From an uncultured Roseburia sp. (GTDB lineage Bacteria > Bacillota > Clostridia > Lachnospirales > Lachnospiraceae), in contig CANOCV010000006.1 in assembly GCA_947564465.1 (NCBI GenBank), positions 18,644 to 82,643 of the forward strand: 64,000 nucleotides of DNA, given 5' to 3'. The notes under the pieces are model-generated. The model was not told the DNA's origin, searched no databases, and worked only from the letters and a program-made list of their open reading frames with translations. This document shows, in pieces, positions 52,345 through 59,745 of this stretch (positions within the stretch are counted from its first letter, which is position 1; every line of letters begins with the position of its first letter). Made by a program: the position numbers and the translations under genes.

Positions 52345-53559
52345 TCAATACATTTCCATTGTCATACATGCCGGTATCAGCATGATTGCAATAATTACAA
52401 ATAACATAAGCATCATTGGCAGAAGCAGCTTTATCCCCGCCTCCTCCCCCTTTCTTTTCGCCTGATTTTTCCGCTCCTCAAACGCACGGTCCGCCTCCTT
52501 TTCCAGCGTCTCACCAAGCCCGCCGCTTCCTTTCTGCAAATTCTGAATCAGCAGCATGGAGAATCTCCGGTAAGGCGCCAGTTCCAAACGATCCCCAAAT
52601 TCTTCATACGCCTTCCGCTCACCCACACCATCCGAAATTCTCCGCAGAACGATAAGCATTTCCTCATACAACGCATTCCTTTTTTGCTTTTTTTGCGCAA
52701 GACTGCGGGTATATTGCTCTGTAATTCTCTCGAATACCGATTTTATTGTCATCCCTGCGCCAATTAACAAAGCAAATTGCGATACCATAACGGGATACTC
52801 CCGCTCCAACTCACGACGCCTTCTCACTCTCTTTTTAATATCCGCCTCGTAAGCGCTGTAATGAACCGCAAACAATGCAATTACTCCCAAGCCCAGAATT
52901 AACAGCGGCGTCCGTTCCTTCTTTGTTTCCCATTTCAGCTTATATCCGCCCATTTTCTGCGGCAGTGCCAGCTCCTTGTCCCCAAGAAGCTCTTTTTCTT
53001 CAAAATACTCCTGAAGTTCTTTTTTTACCGCATCCATCCCCTCAACGGCTTCGGGATAGACGCAGACCGGAAACTCATAAAGGTATTCATATCCTCTGTA
53101 ACTTAACTTTGCACAGACCGTTGTCATCGTCCCGCTTTCTTCTACATACTCCTGGTCAATGTTACCGTCAAAACCGATTACCTCCGGCTCGCCTACGCTC
53201 CATTCTACGTCAATCTGCCCATTCTGCAGCGTTTCCGGGAGATTGACCTGTTTCGTGATATGTCCCGTATCTTCACCCTCCGCGGCAAATCCTCTCTCAA
53301 TCTCCGCTACCCCGCGAAGAAACAGCTCTTCCCTCTCTTCCTGCGTATATGCCCGCTCGCCTATCGTAAGCCGGTATGTTTCCTCCTCCCCAAGCTCCGG
53401 CACTTCTAAGCACAGTGAAATCTCCTTTTCCCCTTCACCCGGACTTCCTCTTGCAACTCCCTCTCCCTCAATTCCTTCTCCCTCATCCATCCAAAATGAT
53501 GCTGCCGCCAAAAGCAGCGTTATCAGAACCACGCATACATAATATCTTTTCCGTTTCAT
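52345..53559 (-). CDS. tadC: TadC-like inner-membrane platform protein with extra N-terminal domain
   Basis: TadC with TadB forms the membrane base that works with the TadA motor. The C-terminal half of this 404-aa protein is a T2SF/GspF unit: REYPVMVSQFALLIGAGMTI, VLRRISDGVGERKAYEEFGD, LLIQNLQKGSGGLGETLEKE and two final helices. Before it come a signal-like helix (residues 5-22) and about 190 acidic residues predicted outside the cell, including YTQEEREELFLRGVAEIERG. The ATG at 53559 has GAGG 6 nt upstream. Follows tadB by 1 nt. Confidence 0.88.
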   Translation of the reverse strand: MKRKRYYVCVVLITLLLAAASFWMDEGEGIEGEGVARGSPGEGEKEISLCLEVPELGEEETYRLTIGERAYTQEEREELFLRGVAEIERGFAAEGEDTGHITKQVNLPETLQNGQIDVEWSVGEPEVIGFDGNIDQEYVEESGTMTTVCAKLSYRGYEYLYEFPVCVYPEAVEGMDAVKKELQEYFEEKELLGDKELALPQKMGGYKLKWETKKERTPLLILGLGVIALFAVHYSAYEADIKKRVRRRRELEREYPVMVSQFALLIGAGMTIKSVFERITEQYTRSLAQKKQKRNALYEEMLIVLRRISDGVGERKAYEEFGDRLELAPYRRFSMLLIQNLQKGSGGLGETLEKEADRAFEERKNQAKRKGEEAGIKLLLPMMLMLFVIIAIMLIPACMTMEMY

Positions 53560-53560
53560 A

Positions 53561-54298
53561 CTACACCTCAATTTCTATTATTTTTTCCGAGATCAGAAAT
53601 GCCGTTCCGTAGACCAAAAGACATATACTCATCACCAATACCCCAAATACATTTCCAAACAGCGGTTCCACAAAATCGGGAGAAGATATTTCCACATAGG
53701 CAAGCAACAGTATCGGTATTACATTCATAATTTTTTGCTCTAAGCATTTTGACGCCATCACGGTTTCTATTTCCTGCATGATTTCCCGTTTTTCACCGAT
53801 TTGTTTTGCGCAATTTTCGATAATCCGCACAAAATTTCCGCCGCTTCGCTTTGCAAAAGTAAACACGTGATAAAAATTATTGACGTCATCAAGTCCGCTG
53901 CGCTTTGCAAAATCGGCCAGTGAGCTTTCAATCGTCTCATTCAGCTTTACTTTTGAATTTATACACGCCAATTCCCGGCACATATCCGCCTTTTCCCCAT
54001 ACATCCTGCACAAATCCGGCTCCGCTTCCTGCCATGCGTTTTCCACTGAATATCCCGCCGCAAGGGCATCCGCCACAAGGCGGATGCAGTCCTTAAACTG
54101 CAGGGCAAGCCGCTGCTGCCTTAGCCGCTTTAACTCCCTTCGTTTTCTTTTTAAGCCCGACGGAATCAGAAAAACCGCTAAAAGCATTCCCCACATACTC
54201 TGATAAAACAGCCCTCCCAAAATCACGGATAAGCCCGCATAAAAAAACATATAACGCAAAAGCTCCCAAACGGTAAAACGGTATTCTTCATAGTTCAT
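53561..54298 (-). CDS. tadB: TadB-like inner-membrane platform protein
   Basis: The 245-aa protein has membrane helices at about 15-45, then the cytoplasmic T2SF/GspF domain: LQFKDCIRLVADALAAGYSV, ENAWQEAEPDL and FYHVFTFAKRSGGNFVRIIE. Two C-terminal helices follow (about 190-235). It partners with TadC. The gene overlaps the end of tadA by 11 nt and is followed immediately by tadC, the usual TadA-B-C order. Confidence 0.9.
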   Translation of the reverse strand: MNYEEYRFTVWELLRYMFFYAGLSVILGGLFYQSMWGMLLAVFLIPSGLKRKRRELKRLRQQRLALQFKDCIRLVADALAAGYSVENAWQEAEPDLCRMYGEKADMCRELACINSKVKLNETIESSLADFAKRSGLDDVNNFYHVFTFAKRSGGNFVRIIENCAKQIGEKREIMQEIETVMASKCLEQKIMNVIPILLLAYVEISSPDFVEPLFGNVFGVLVMSICLLVYGTAFLISEKIIEIEV

Positions 54299-55520
54299 AT
54301 TTTTCTAACTCCTTTATAAATCCTGATGCCGTCAGCTTGTCCCGGTGCAAAAGCGGCTCGCAGTTTACCCAGCGCCCCGATACTTTCCCGCGCTCCTCCC
54401 CTTCCTCTGCAAATTGAAAGAGCTTCCTGAGCGCAACTTCCCCTTCCCTCACCCCGTCCAGCTCTAAAATCTCGATTACTTTTCTGCTTCTGTCACGCAG
54501 TCTGCCAAGATGCACCAGAATATCTATCCCCGAAGCAATCTGCCCGCGAATCGCGCCCACCGGAAGCTCTATGCCCATCAGCACCATGGTTTCCAGACGG
54601 CTAATCATATCCCGCCCGCTATTGGCATGACCGGTGCTTAAGCTCCCGTCGTGCCCTGTATTCATCGCCTGAAGCATATCAAGCGCCTCCCCTCCCCTGC
54701 ATTCTCCGACCACAATTCTGTCCGGCCTCATACGAAGCGCCGTGCGTATCAGATCACGAACGGTAATTTCCGCCGCCTCTCCGCCTCCCCTGCCTCTCGT
54801 CTCCAGGCGCACAAGATTTTTCACGCCCTTTATCTGAAGCTCTGCCGAATCCTCAATAGTGATTACCCGTTCATCTCCCGGTATATATTCCGACAACGCA
54901 TTCAAAAACGTTGTTTTTCCGCTTCCCGTACCGCCCGAAATGAAGATATTATAGCCCGCTTTCACGAGAATCCCAAGATACTCTGCGACCTTCTCCGAAA
55001 GCGCGTTTAGCTCTACCAGATGCTTCATTGTAAGCGGCTGCCCGGGGAACTTGCGGATTGACACGGCCGAACCGTCTATGGAAACCGGAGCAAGCACAAT
55101 ATTCACCCTTGATCCGTCCGCAAGTCTTGTATCCGCGATGGGCGATGCCTCGTTGACTATGCGATTGCTTTTTCCTACAATCTGCTGTATCACATCCGCC
55201 AGCTTTCTTTCCGAAGCAAACTCCCTGTCAAAACGGCGCAGTCCCCCCTCTTTTTCATAGAAAATATTGCCGCTGCCATTGATCAATATTTCCGTCACCG
55301 AGTCATCCTCTAATAATTCCTGCACTACATCCAGCTTCCGCATGGAATTAAACAGCTCTCTAAAACAAAATTCACGCCTGGTCAAAGACATTGCCGATTC
55401 ATGACTCTTTTTCACAAGCTCCTCCTCTATTATTTCCTCAAGCTCGCCGTCCGTCACAACCCGGGACACGTCCATCCGTTCCAAAATCCTTTCCCGTATC
55501 ATTTCAAGTTCACTCTCCAT
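54288..55520 (-). CDS. tadA: TadA/CpaF pilus assembly ATPase
   Basis: TadA is the hexameric motor that powers Flp pilus assembly. The 410-aa protein has an N-terminal domain with VVQELLEDDSVTEILINGSG, then Walker A SGGTGSGKTTF (about 195-205), an Asp box VITIEDSAELQ, Walker B region MRPDRIVVGECRGGEALDML (about 264-283) and a His box TGHDGSLSTGHAN. All motifs are intact. The start is taken as the ATG at 55520, behind GGGGG. It overlaps the TadZ-like gene by 11 nt. Confidence 0.95.
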   Translation of the reverse strand: MESELEMIRERILERMDVSRVVTDGELEEIIEEELVKKSHESAMSLTRREFCFRELFNSMRKLDVVQELLEDDSVTEILINGSGNIFYEKEGGLRRFDREFASERKLADVIQQIVGKSNRIVNEASPIADTRLADGSRVNIVLAPVSIDGSAVSIRKFPGQPLTMKHLVELNALSEKVAEYLGILVKAGYNIFISGGTGSGKTTFLNALSEYIPGDERVITIEDSAELQIKGVKNLVRLETRGRGGGEAAEITVRDLIRTALRMRPDRIVVGECRGGEALDMLQAMNTGHDGSLSTGHANSGRDMISRLETMVLMGIELPVGAIRGQIASGIDILVHLGRLRDRSRKVIEILELDGVREGEVALRKLFQFAEEGEERGKVSGRWVNCEPLLHRDKLTASGFIKELEKYEL

Positions 55521-56520
55521 ACCGGTTCCCCCGAAGCTTATCGCCAAATTCACTATATAACAGCTCCTGCACAAGACCCCCGTTCATACTATCCGTTCCG
55601 CTCCTCTCTCTTCTGATATACGGCATTTTCACATATTCAACCTTGGCTTCCAGTTCCTTCTGGTTATAGAGACAAATGATATGTTCCATCTGCCGTTTCG
55701 CCCCGTTCCCGAAAGCCTCCTGATACGGACAATAGATTTTCATACAGCGGCACATATCCTCATAGACACCCTCATATGCAGCCCCAAATTCAAACAGCAA
55801 CGCATCATGATCTATATCCGCGGACAATGTCTCCCACAGTCTTCTATAATCTTCTCCCGACATATCCCACATATTTTGCGGATTTCCCATTGCCGGAAGA
55901 TAATGCACCTTCCCCCTCTTCTTTAAGATGCTTTGCAGCCGTGCCTGCGCGTTTCCCCTTTCCATGCGCAAAAAACTAATCAGATCCGCCAAATCCTCCT
56001 CCTGCTGTATCTCAAAACAGTTTTCCGCAAGACTGACATACAAAAGTTTTCTCCTTTCCGCCATAATCTGCGACATTATCTTTGAGAACAACACGGATAT
56101 CTCATAGTTCCACGGTGCATATACCCCGACGATCTCCTTAGACGCCAAAGGACACACCATATCATCCCCATCATCTTCCGCCGCCACGCGGTAAATATTA
56201 CGAATAATCTGATCTATGGACTGAAATTTCAAAATGACCGGATATTTTGCCAGCTCCTTTTTCACACACTCGTCCGCAAGCAGAACCGGCTTCATTCCCC
56301 GTTCTTCTCTCGCAAGGCTTTCGATAAACCCTTTCTCATGAAACTCTTCGCCAAGCAAAAGAAGATCTGCTTTCGCTTGATTTTCCAAAAAGCTTTCCCT
56401 GTCACTGTACCAGACAGCTTCGATCCTCTCTCCTTCTCTCTGCCTGATTCCGCACGCCAGCTTTTTTACATATTCTTCTTCCTCGTCTAAAATAATAAGA
56501 TTGATTTTTTTCAACGACAT
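55510..56520 (-). CDS. tadZ: TadZ/CpaE-like protein with degenerate ATP site
   Basis: TadZ proteins place the Tad machine at its cellular site. The 336-aa protein has a receiver-like N-terminal domain (KKINLIILDEEEEYVKKLAC, ADLLLLGEEF) and a MinD/ParA-like domain from about 145. The deviant Walker A expected after EIVGVYAP is replaced by WNYEISVLF, with no GKT, so ATP binding is doubtful. Acidic DIDHDALLFEFG may stand for the Walker B. The ATG at 56520 is immediately preceded by GGGGGG, which is too close; a TTG two codons later has better spacing. Overlaps tadV by 10 nt. Confidence 0.75.
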   Translation of the reverse strand: MSLKKINLIILDEEEEYVKKLACGIRQREGERIEAVWYSDRESFLENQAKADLLLLGEEFHEKGFIESLAREERGMKPVLLADECVKKELAKYPVILKFQSIDQIIRNIYRVAAEDDGDDMVCPLASKEIVGVYAPWNYEISVLFSKIMSQIMAERRKLLYVSLAENCFEIQQEEDLADLISFLRMERGNAQARLQSILKKRGKVHYLPAMGNPQNMWDMSGEDYRRLWETLSADIDHDALLFEFGAAYEGVYEDMCRCMKIYCPYQEAFGNGAKRQMEHIICLYNQKELEAKVEYVKMPYIRRERSGTDSMNGGLVQELLYSEFGDKLRGNRYGE

Positions 56521-57002
56521 CCCCCCAGACTGATTAGATATCCCAGCATAATTGCTACGGAAAATGGAATTGTCTCCTCCCTGCGTTCGGAAATATACGG
56601 ATACGGAATGATCCTCCTTTCCTCTATCACGTCCGCCACATAGAGCAAGAAATATACGATACGAATGCGCAGCGCTTTGACGCTGCCGATTTTGAAAAGC
56701 GCCAGAATTGCCCCTGCCACAAACGATGACACAGCGCAGAAAAACAATTGCTGACAAGTACAAACACTACTGATTACGGAAAATAACTTGATATCGCCTG
56801 CCCCAAGGACACGCATTAGAAATAGTACCGAAAATAGAATAATTGGAATTGTGATATGAAATATAAATACTGCAATACCGGCCGCCCCCGCCTGCCAAAC
56901 GCAGGACACCAGACCCAGACCCAGGCCCATAAAAATCAATCGGTTACGGATCCTGCCCGTTCTGACATCACTTACCGCCGCCAGAAGCAACACCGGCAAC
57001 AA
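56511..57002 (-). CDS. TadV/CpaA-like prepilin peptidase
   Basis: A24 prepilin peptidases cut the leader of Flp prepilins in the membrane. The 163 aa show both catalytic aspartates: LAAVSDVRTGRIRN (Asp about 12) and RVLGAGDIKLFSV (GxGD, Asp about 69), with at least four hydrophobic helices. First gene of the Tad operon. The 5' end is odd. No ATG is in frame; I use the TTG at 57002, but neither it nor the TTG before it is well placed after GAGAGGTG. A GTG at that site is out of frame. A non-standard start or a small frameshift is possible. Confidence 0.85.
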   Translation of the reverse strand: MLPVLLLAAVSDVRTGRIRNRLIFMGLGLGLVSCVWQAGAAGIAVFIFHITIPIILFSVLFLMRVLGAGDIKLFSVISSVCTCQQLFFCAVSSFVAGAILALFKIGSVKALRIRIVYFLLYVADVIEERRIIPYPYISERREETIPFSVAIMLGYLISLGGCR

Positions 57003-57050
57003 TCCAAGCCGTATAACTTCCCCAACCTATCACCTCTCTTCTGTAATTGC

Positions 57051-57099
57051 ATTATATCGTATTCTTTATCCTTTGACCATGTCGTTTCGGGAAAGTTTT
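57051..57099 (-). promoter_or_regulatory. Tad operon promoter with conserved upstream box (copy 2)
   Basis: On the minus strand -35 TGGTCA (57074-57079), 17 nt, perfect -10 TATAAT (57051-57056). Directly upstream is AAAACTTTCC, then C, then GAAACGACA (57080-57099), as in copy 1 at 2684-2732. It begins just inside the end of the BofA-like gene region. Confidence 0.65.
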
Positions 57100-57107
57100 A
57101 TAAACTT

Positions 57108-57380
57108 TTAAAATGACTGATAAATCATAATACCATACAAAAGCCCATACCCGCCTGCACCCAACACCCCAATCGTCAACAGGCTGGTCGGATTAATCCC
57201 AAGCGCGATACTGCTCCCCTGCGCTGCCAGAATATCATTTGTAAAATACACTGCCGCTGCCCCGACTACAACACGCACTACAAAATTCAGCAAAATCTCC
57301 GCTTTCTGTTTCATCATTCCGATGCATAACACAACAATACAAATTACAAGTATCGCTGCAATCCCAATCTCCTTATTCAT
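57108..57380 (-). CDS. BofA-like membrane protein
   Basis: BofA in sporulators restrains pro-SigK processing in the forespore membrane; many clostridia have homologues of unclear role. The 90-aa protein has an N-terminal helix (IGIAAILVICIVVLCIGM), then the family core VRVVVGAAAVYFTNDILAAQ and the conserved LGINPTSLLTIGVLGAGGYG-LLYGI end. The ATG at 57380 has GGGTGG 4 nt upstream. No spore genes are adjacent; whether this organism sporulates cannot be judged here. It ends 52 nt before the Tad -10 element. Confidence 0.8.
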   Translation of the reverse strand: MNKEIGIAAILVICIVVLCIGMMKQKAEILLNFVVRVVVGAAAVYFTNDILAAQGSSIALGINPTSLLTIGVLGAGGYGLLYGIMIYQSF

Positions 57381-57515
57381 AATCCCACCCATTTTCTGGC
57401 TGTTTTCGTTTTAAATATATACCCAAAGAAAAAAAATATGCCTTTTTTTGTATAGAATCATTTTTCTGTGATTATACTTAGTAAAAAGAGGATTTTTCCC
57501 CAGAAGAAGGTAGGG

Positions 57516-57773
57516 ATGTTTTTGTTTGGTATTGTGAAAAACGCAAAAACTTATGATGAACACTACTCACTTTTATTAGATGATCTAGCAAAGACAAAGG
57601 ACGATTTAGACTTTGCTTATGCCAACTTCCAGAATGTGGTTGACCCCGATTTAATTGACTCCTACATTTACGAAGTAAACGCCATGCAGCTTCGTTATAA
57701 GTTTCTGCTCGGCAGGCTCAAACAAATAGAGGATTCTTATGCAAAGAATCCTCTGGAAGTTTCTGGCTCCTGA
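57516..57773 (+). CDS. DUF2508 family protein
   Basis: A short helical protein of 85 aa opening MFLFGIVKNAKTYDEHYSLL, with DLAKTKDDLDFAYANFQNVV and DPDLIDSYIYEVNAMQLRYK, which is the YaaL/DUF2508 pattern. No function is known. The ATG at 57516 follows AAGGTAGGG. A SigA-like TTGTAT, 18 nt, TTATAC lies just upstream (about 57450-57480). Its last 37 nt overlap the end of the convergent FliS-like gene, and a perfect hairpin (57726-57752) lies in that overlap. Confidence 0.82.
   Translation: MFLFGIVKNAKTYDEHYSLLLDDLAKTKDDLDFAYANFQNVVDPDLIDSYIYEVNAMQLRYKFLLGRLKQIEDSYAKNPLEVSGS
57726..57752. terminator. Hairpin in the overlap of two convergent genes
   Basis: AGAGGATTCTT, loop ATGCA, AAGAATCCTCT: a perfect 11-bp stem inside the coding overlap. 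No T tract follows on either strand, so it may block RNA polymerases meeting head-on or define mRNA 3' ends rather than be a classic terminator. Confidence 0.4.
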
Positions 57774-58213
57774 AAGCTCTCTTTTAAATTTTCTTTTCCA
57801 TATGTAATGCCGGCATAGACTTGCTGCGTATTGCGCATTAAAGGCTCTGAGGTATCCGCTTGTGCGATCTTTTCAAAAGCTGTATGAAGCGGAGCCAGAG
57901 CCTTCTTGGCGTCCTCTATTCCCTTCATATCGTTTTTCACAATACTCATCATCAGGGATCTGCGTGCAAATGTATACAAAGGATAAAGCTGCGCAGACAA
58001 TTCATACTTAAAGTCCAGCACGTCCGATAACTCCGCCAAAACTTTGTCTCCGTTCCGGATCGCCGTCTTAAATGCTTCATAATCGGTCTGCTCATGCGCT
58101 CTTTTTGCTTCCTCAAGATACTCCTGCAAAATCTCATACATAATTACCACCAGACCGCTGCGGTTACTTACACTGATCCGTCTTGTAAATTCCTGCTTTT
58201 TTTCGGCATCCAT
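57737..58213 (-). CDS. FliS-family chaperone paralogue
   Basis: The 158-aa protein has the FliS bundle pattern: RRISVSNRSGLVVIMYEILQ (in place of SPAELTLMLYEG), EFKYELSAQLYPLYTFARRS-like second helix and LKESFQEPETSRGFFA at the end. It is longer than the FliS at 34.3 kb and lacks its N-terminal YxxN motif. AAAGGG stands 9 nt before the ATG. It follows the second flagellin by 13 nt, so it is probably that flagellin's dedicated chaperone. Confidence 0.78.
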   Translation of the reverse strand: MDAEKKQEFTRRISVSNRSGLVVIMYEILQEYLEEAKRAHEQTDYEAFKTAIRNGDKVLAELSDVLDFKYELSAQLYPLYTFARRSLMMSIVKNDMKGIEDAKKALAPLHTAFEKIAQADTSEPLMRNTQQVYAGITYGKENLKESFQEPETSRGFFA

Positions 58214-58226
58214 GATCTATCACCCT

Positions 58227-59621
58227 TTACTGTAATAACTGCAATGTCTGCTGCGGCAAATCGTTTGCCTGTGACAATACGGAAATCGCTGCCTGCTCCA
58301 ACACATTCTGCTGTGTATAATTCGACATCTCTTCCGCCATGTCCACATCCTCAATTCTGGAAAGCGCCGCTGTCATATTCTCATTCGTCTCATCCAACGC
58401 CTGTACGGCATAATCAAGACGATTTTCAAATGCACCAAGCGAAGAACGCACACCCATAAGCTTGTCAAGCGCCGTATCCATTCTGTCGATTGCACGGCTG
58501 GCGCCATTTACAGTCGTCACATCCACCTCATCCAGATACAGCGTCTCGGCGCTGATCTCCGGTATCCGCACTTCCATGGTCTGATCCTCATTCGCACCGA
58601 TCTGCAATGTCATGGAACCGATTTCCGTCACTTCAATCTGTACGGTGGTATTCGTCGCCCCTGCCGCCGGATAATTCTCGTCTACCATAAATGCAATCTC
58701 AAATCCCGATTTATCTGTAATTACAACCTTATTTCCGTCTACGCTTGTCGTTGCGGTGTCCGAAAATCCGTCGCCCAGTACAATCTGCGCATCCTCACCG
58801 AACACAATGTTCGGCTCTGTGCTTGCAAATCCCAAAGCAGACGCCAACTGTGTGTTTTCAAACTCTACTTTTACGACACCTTTTTCTCCATAAAATGCCG
58901 ACGTCAAGCTCAGTGTGCCGTCATCCAGAATATCCGCCTCCGCTTCTCCAAATTCCGCGCCCTCACGAAGCTTCTGATAAACCTCCTCCATCGTATCGGA
59001 TTCTTCTATGTCTATCACATAACCGTTAATTTTCATTCTTCCTGACGCTCCGACATAGCCTGTCATATCTGCAAACTGCGCGGAATCTGCCGTCAGATTT
59101 GCTTTTTCCGCCGCGGTGGTAACGTCCACCTCATACATTCCCGGATCCACATAAATTGATACATCCATTCTGCTGATATTTTTCGCATAAACACGATTGT
59201 CCAATGTTCCGTTTAACAGAGGCTTTGTATTAAACTCCGTATCTTTAGACACACGGTTCACTTCCTCCCGCAAAGAAGCAATCTCAGACTGTATTGCCTT
59301 CCTGTCGCTCTCTACATTGGTGTCATTCGCAGCCTGCACCGCAAGCTCGCGCATACGCTGTATAATGCTCGTCACCTCATTTAACGCACCGTCCGCTGTC
59401 TGGAGTACGGATGTACCGTTCGACGCATTTTGAGATGCCTGATCAAGGCCGTCAATCTGCAGCCGCATTTTATTGGAAATCGCCATCCCCGCCGCATCAT
59501 CCTTCGCATGATTGATACGAATACCGGAGGACAGCTTTTCCATTGCAACTGTCAGATTACCCTCTGTCCGTAATAACTGACTGTTCGTAATAACTGCTGA
59601 CATATTATAATTTACTTTCAT
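58227..59621 (-). CDS. fliC: Flagellin, second and larger copy
   Basis: The 464-aa protein has the conserved flagellin ends: MKVNYNMSAVITNSQLLRTE, EKLSSGIRINHAKDDAAGMA and IIQRMRELAVQAANDTNVES at the N-terminus; RSSLGAFENRLDYAVQALDE and QQTLQLLQ at the C-terminus. The middle (about 150-380) is larger and more acidic than in the 320-aa flagellin and poorer in Ser/Thr runs, with a flagellin-hook-like fold suggested by YEVDVTTAAEK and GRMKINGYVIDIEESDTMEE. The ATG at 59621 has GAGAGG 7 nt upstream. SigD promoter and CsrA-type leader hairpin precede it. Confidence 0.95.
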   Translation of the reverse strand: MKVNYNMSAVITNSQLLRTEGNLTVAMEKLSSGIRINHAKDDAAGMAISNKMRLQIDGLDQASQNASNGTSVLQTADGALNEVTSIIQRMRELAVQAANDTNVESDRKAIQSEIASLREEVNRVSKDTEFNTKPLLNGTLDNRVYAKNISRMDVSIYVDPGMYEVDVTTAAEKANLTADSAQFADMTGYVGASGRMKINGYVIDIEESDTMEEVYQKLREGAEFGEAEADILDDGTLSLTSAFYGEKGVVKVEFENTQLASALGFASTEPNIVFGEDAQIVLGDGFSDTATTSVDGNKVVITDKSGFEIAFMVDENYPAAGATNTTVQIEVTEIGSMTLQIGANEDQTMEVRIPEISAETLYLDEVDVTTVNGASRAIDRMDTALDKLMGVRSSLGAFENRLDYAVQALDETNENMTAALSRIEDVDMAEEMSNYTQQNVLEQAAISVLSQANDLPQQTLQLLQ

Positions 59622-59627
59622 GGAAAT

Positions 59628-59655
59628 ACCTCTCTCTTTCTCCGCTTCCATGCGG
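59628..59655 (-). promoter_or_regulatory. Putative CsrA site in the second flagellin leader
   Basis: CCGC-ATGGAA-GCGG (59642-59655) puts ATGGA in a hairpin loop. It stands about 6 nt upstream of the ribosome site GAGAGG, matching the arrangement in the first flagellin leader. Confidence 0.5.
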
Positions 59656-59708
59656 CCCTACGGACGTCCCTGCCCCATTTTCTTATATATGATTTTATAC
59701 TGTATTCT

Positions 59709-59735
59709 ATATCGACAGTTTCCCGCCTTTACTTA
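59709..59735 (-). promoter_or_regulatory. SigD (sigma-28) promoter of the second flagellin
   Basis: TAAG (59732-59735), 15 nt, GTCGATAT (59709-59716) on the minus strand, 10 nt after the stop of the FliK-like gene. Confidence 0.7.
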
Positions 59736-59745
59736 AGTTTTATTT

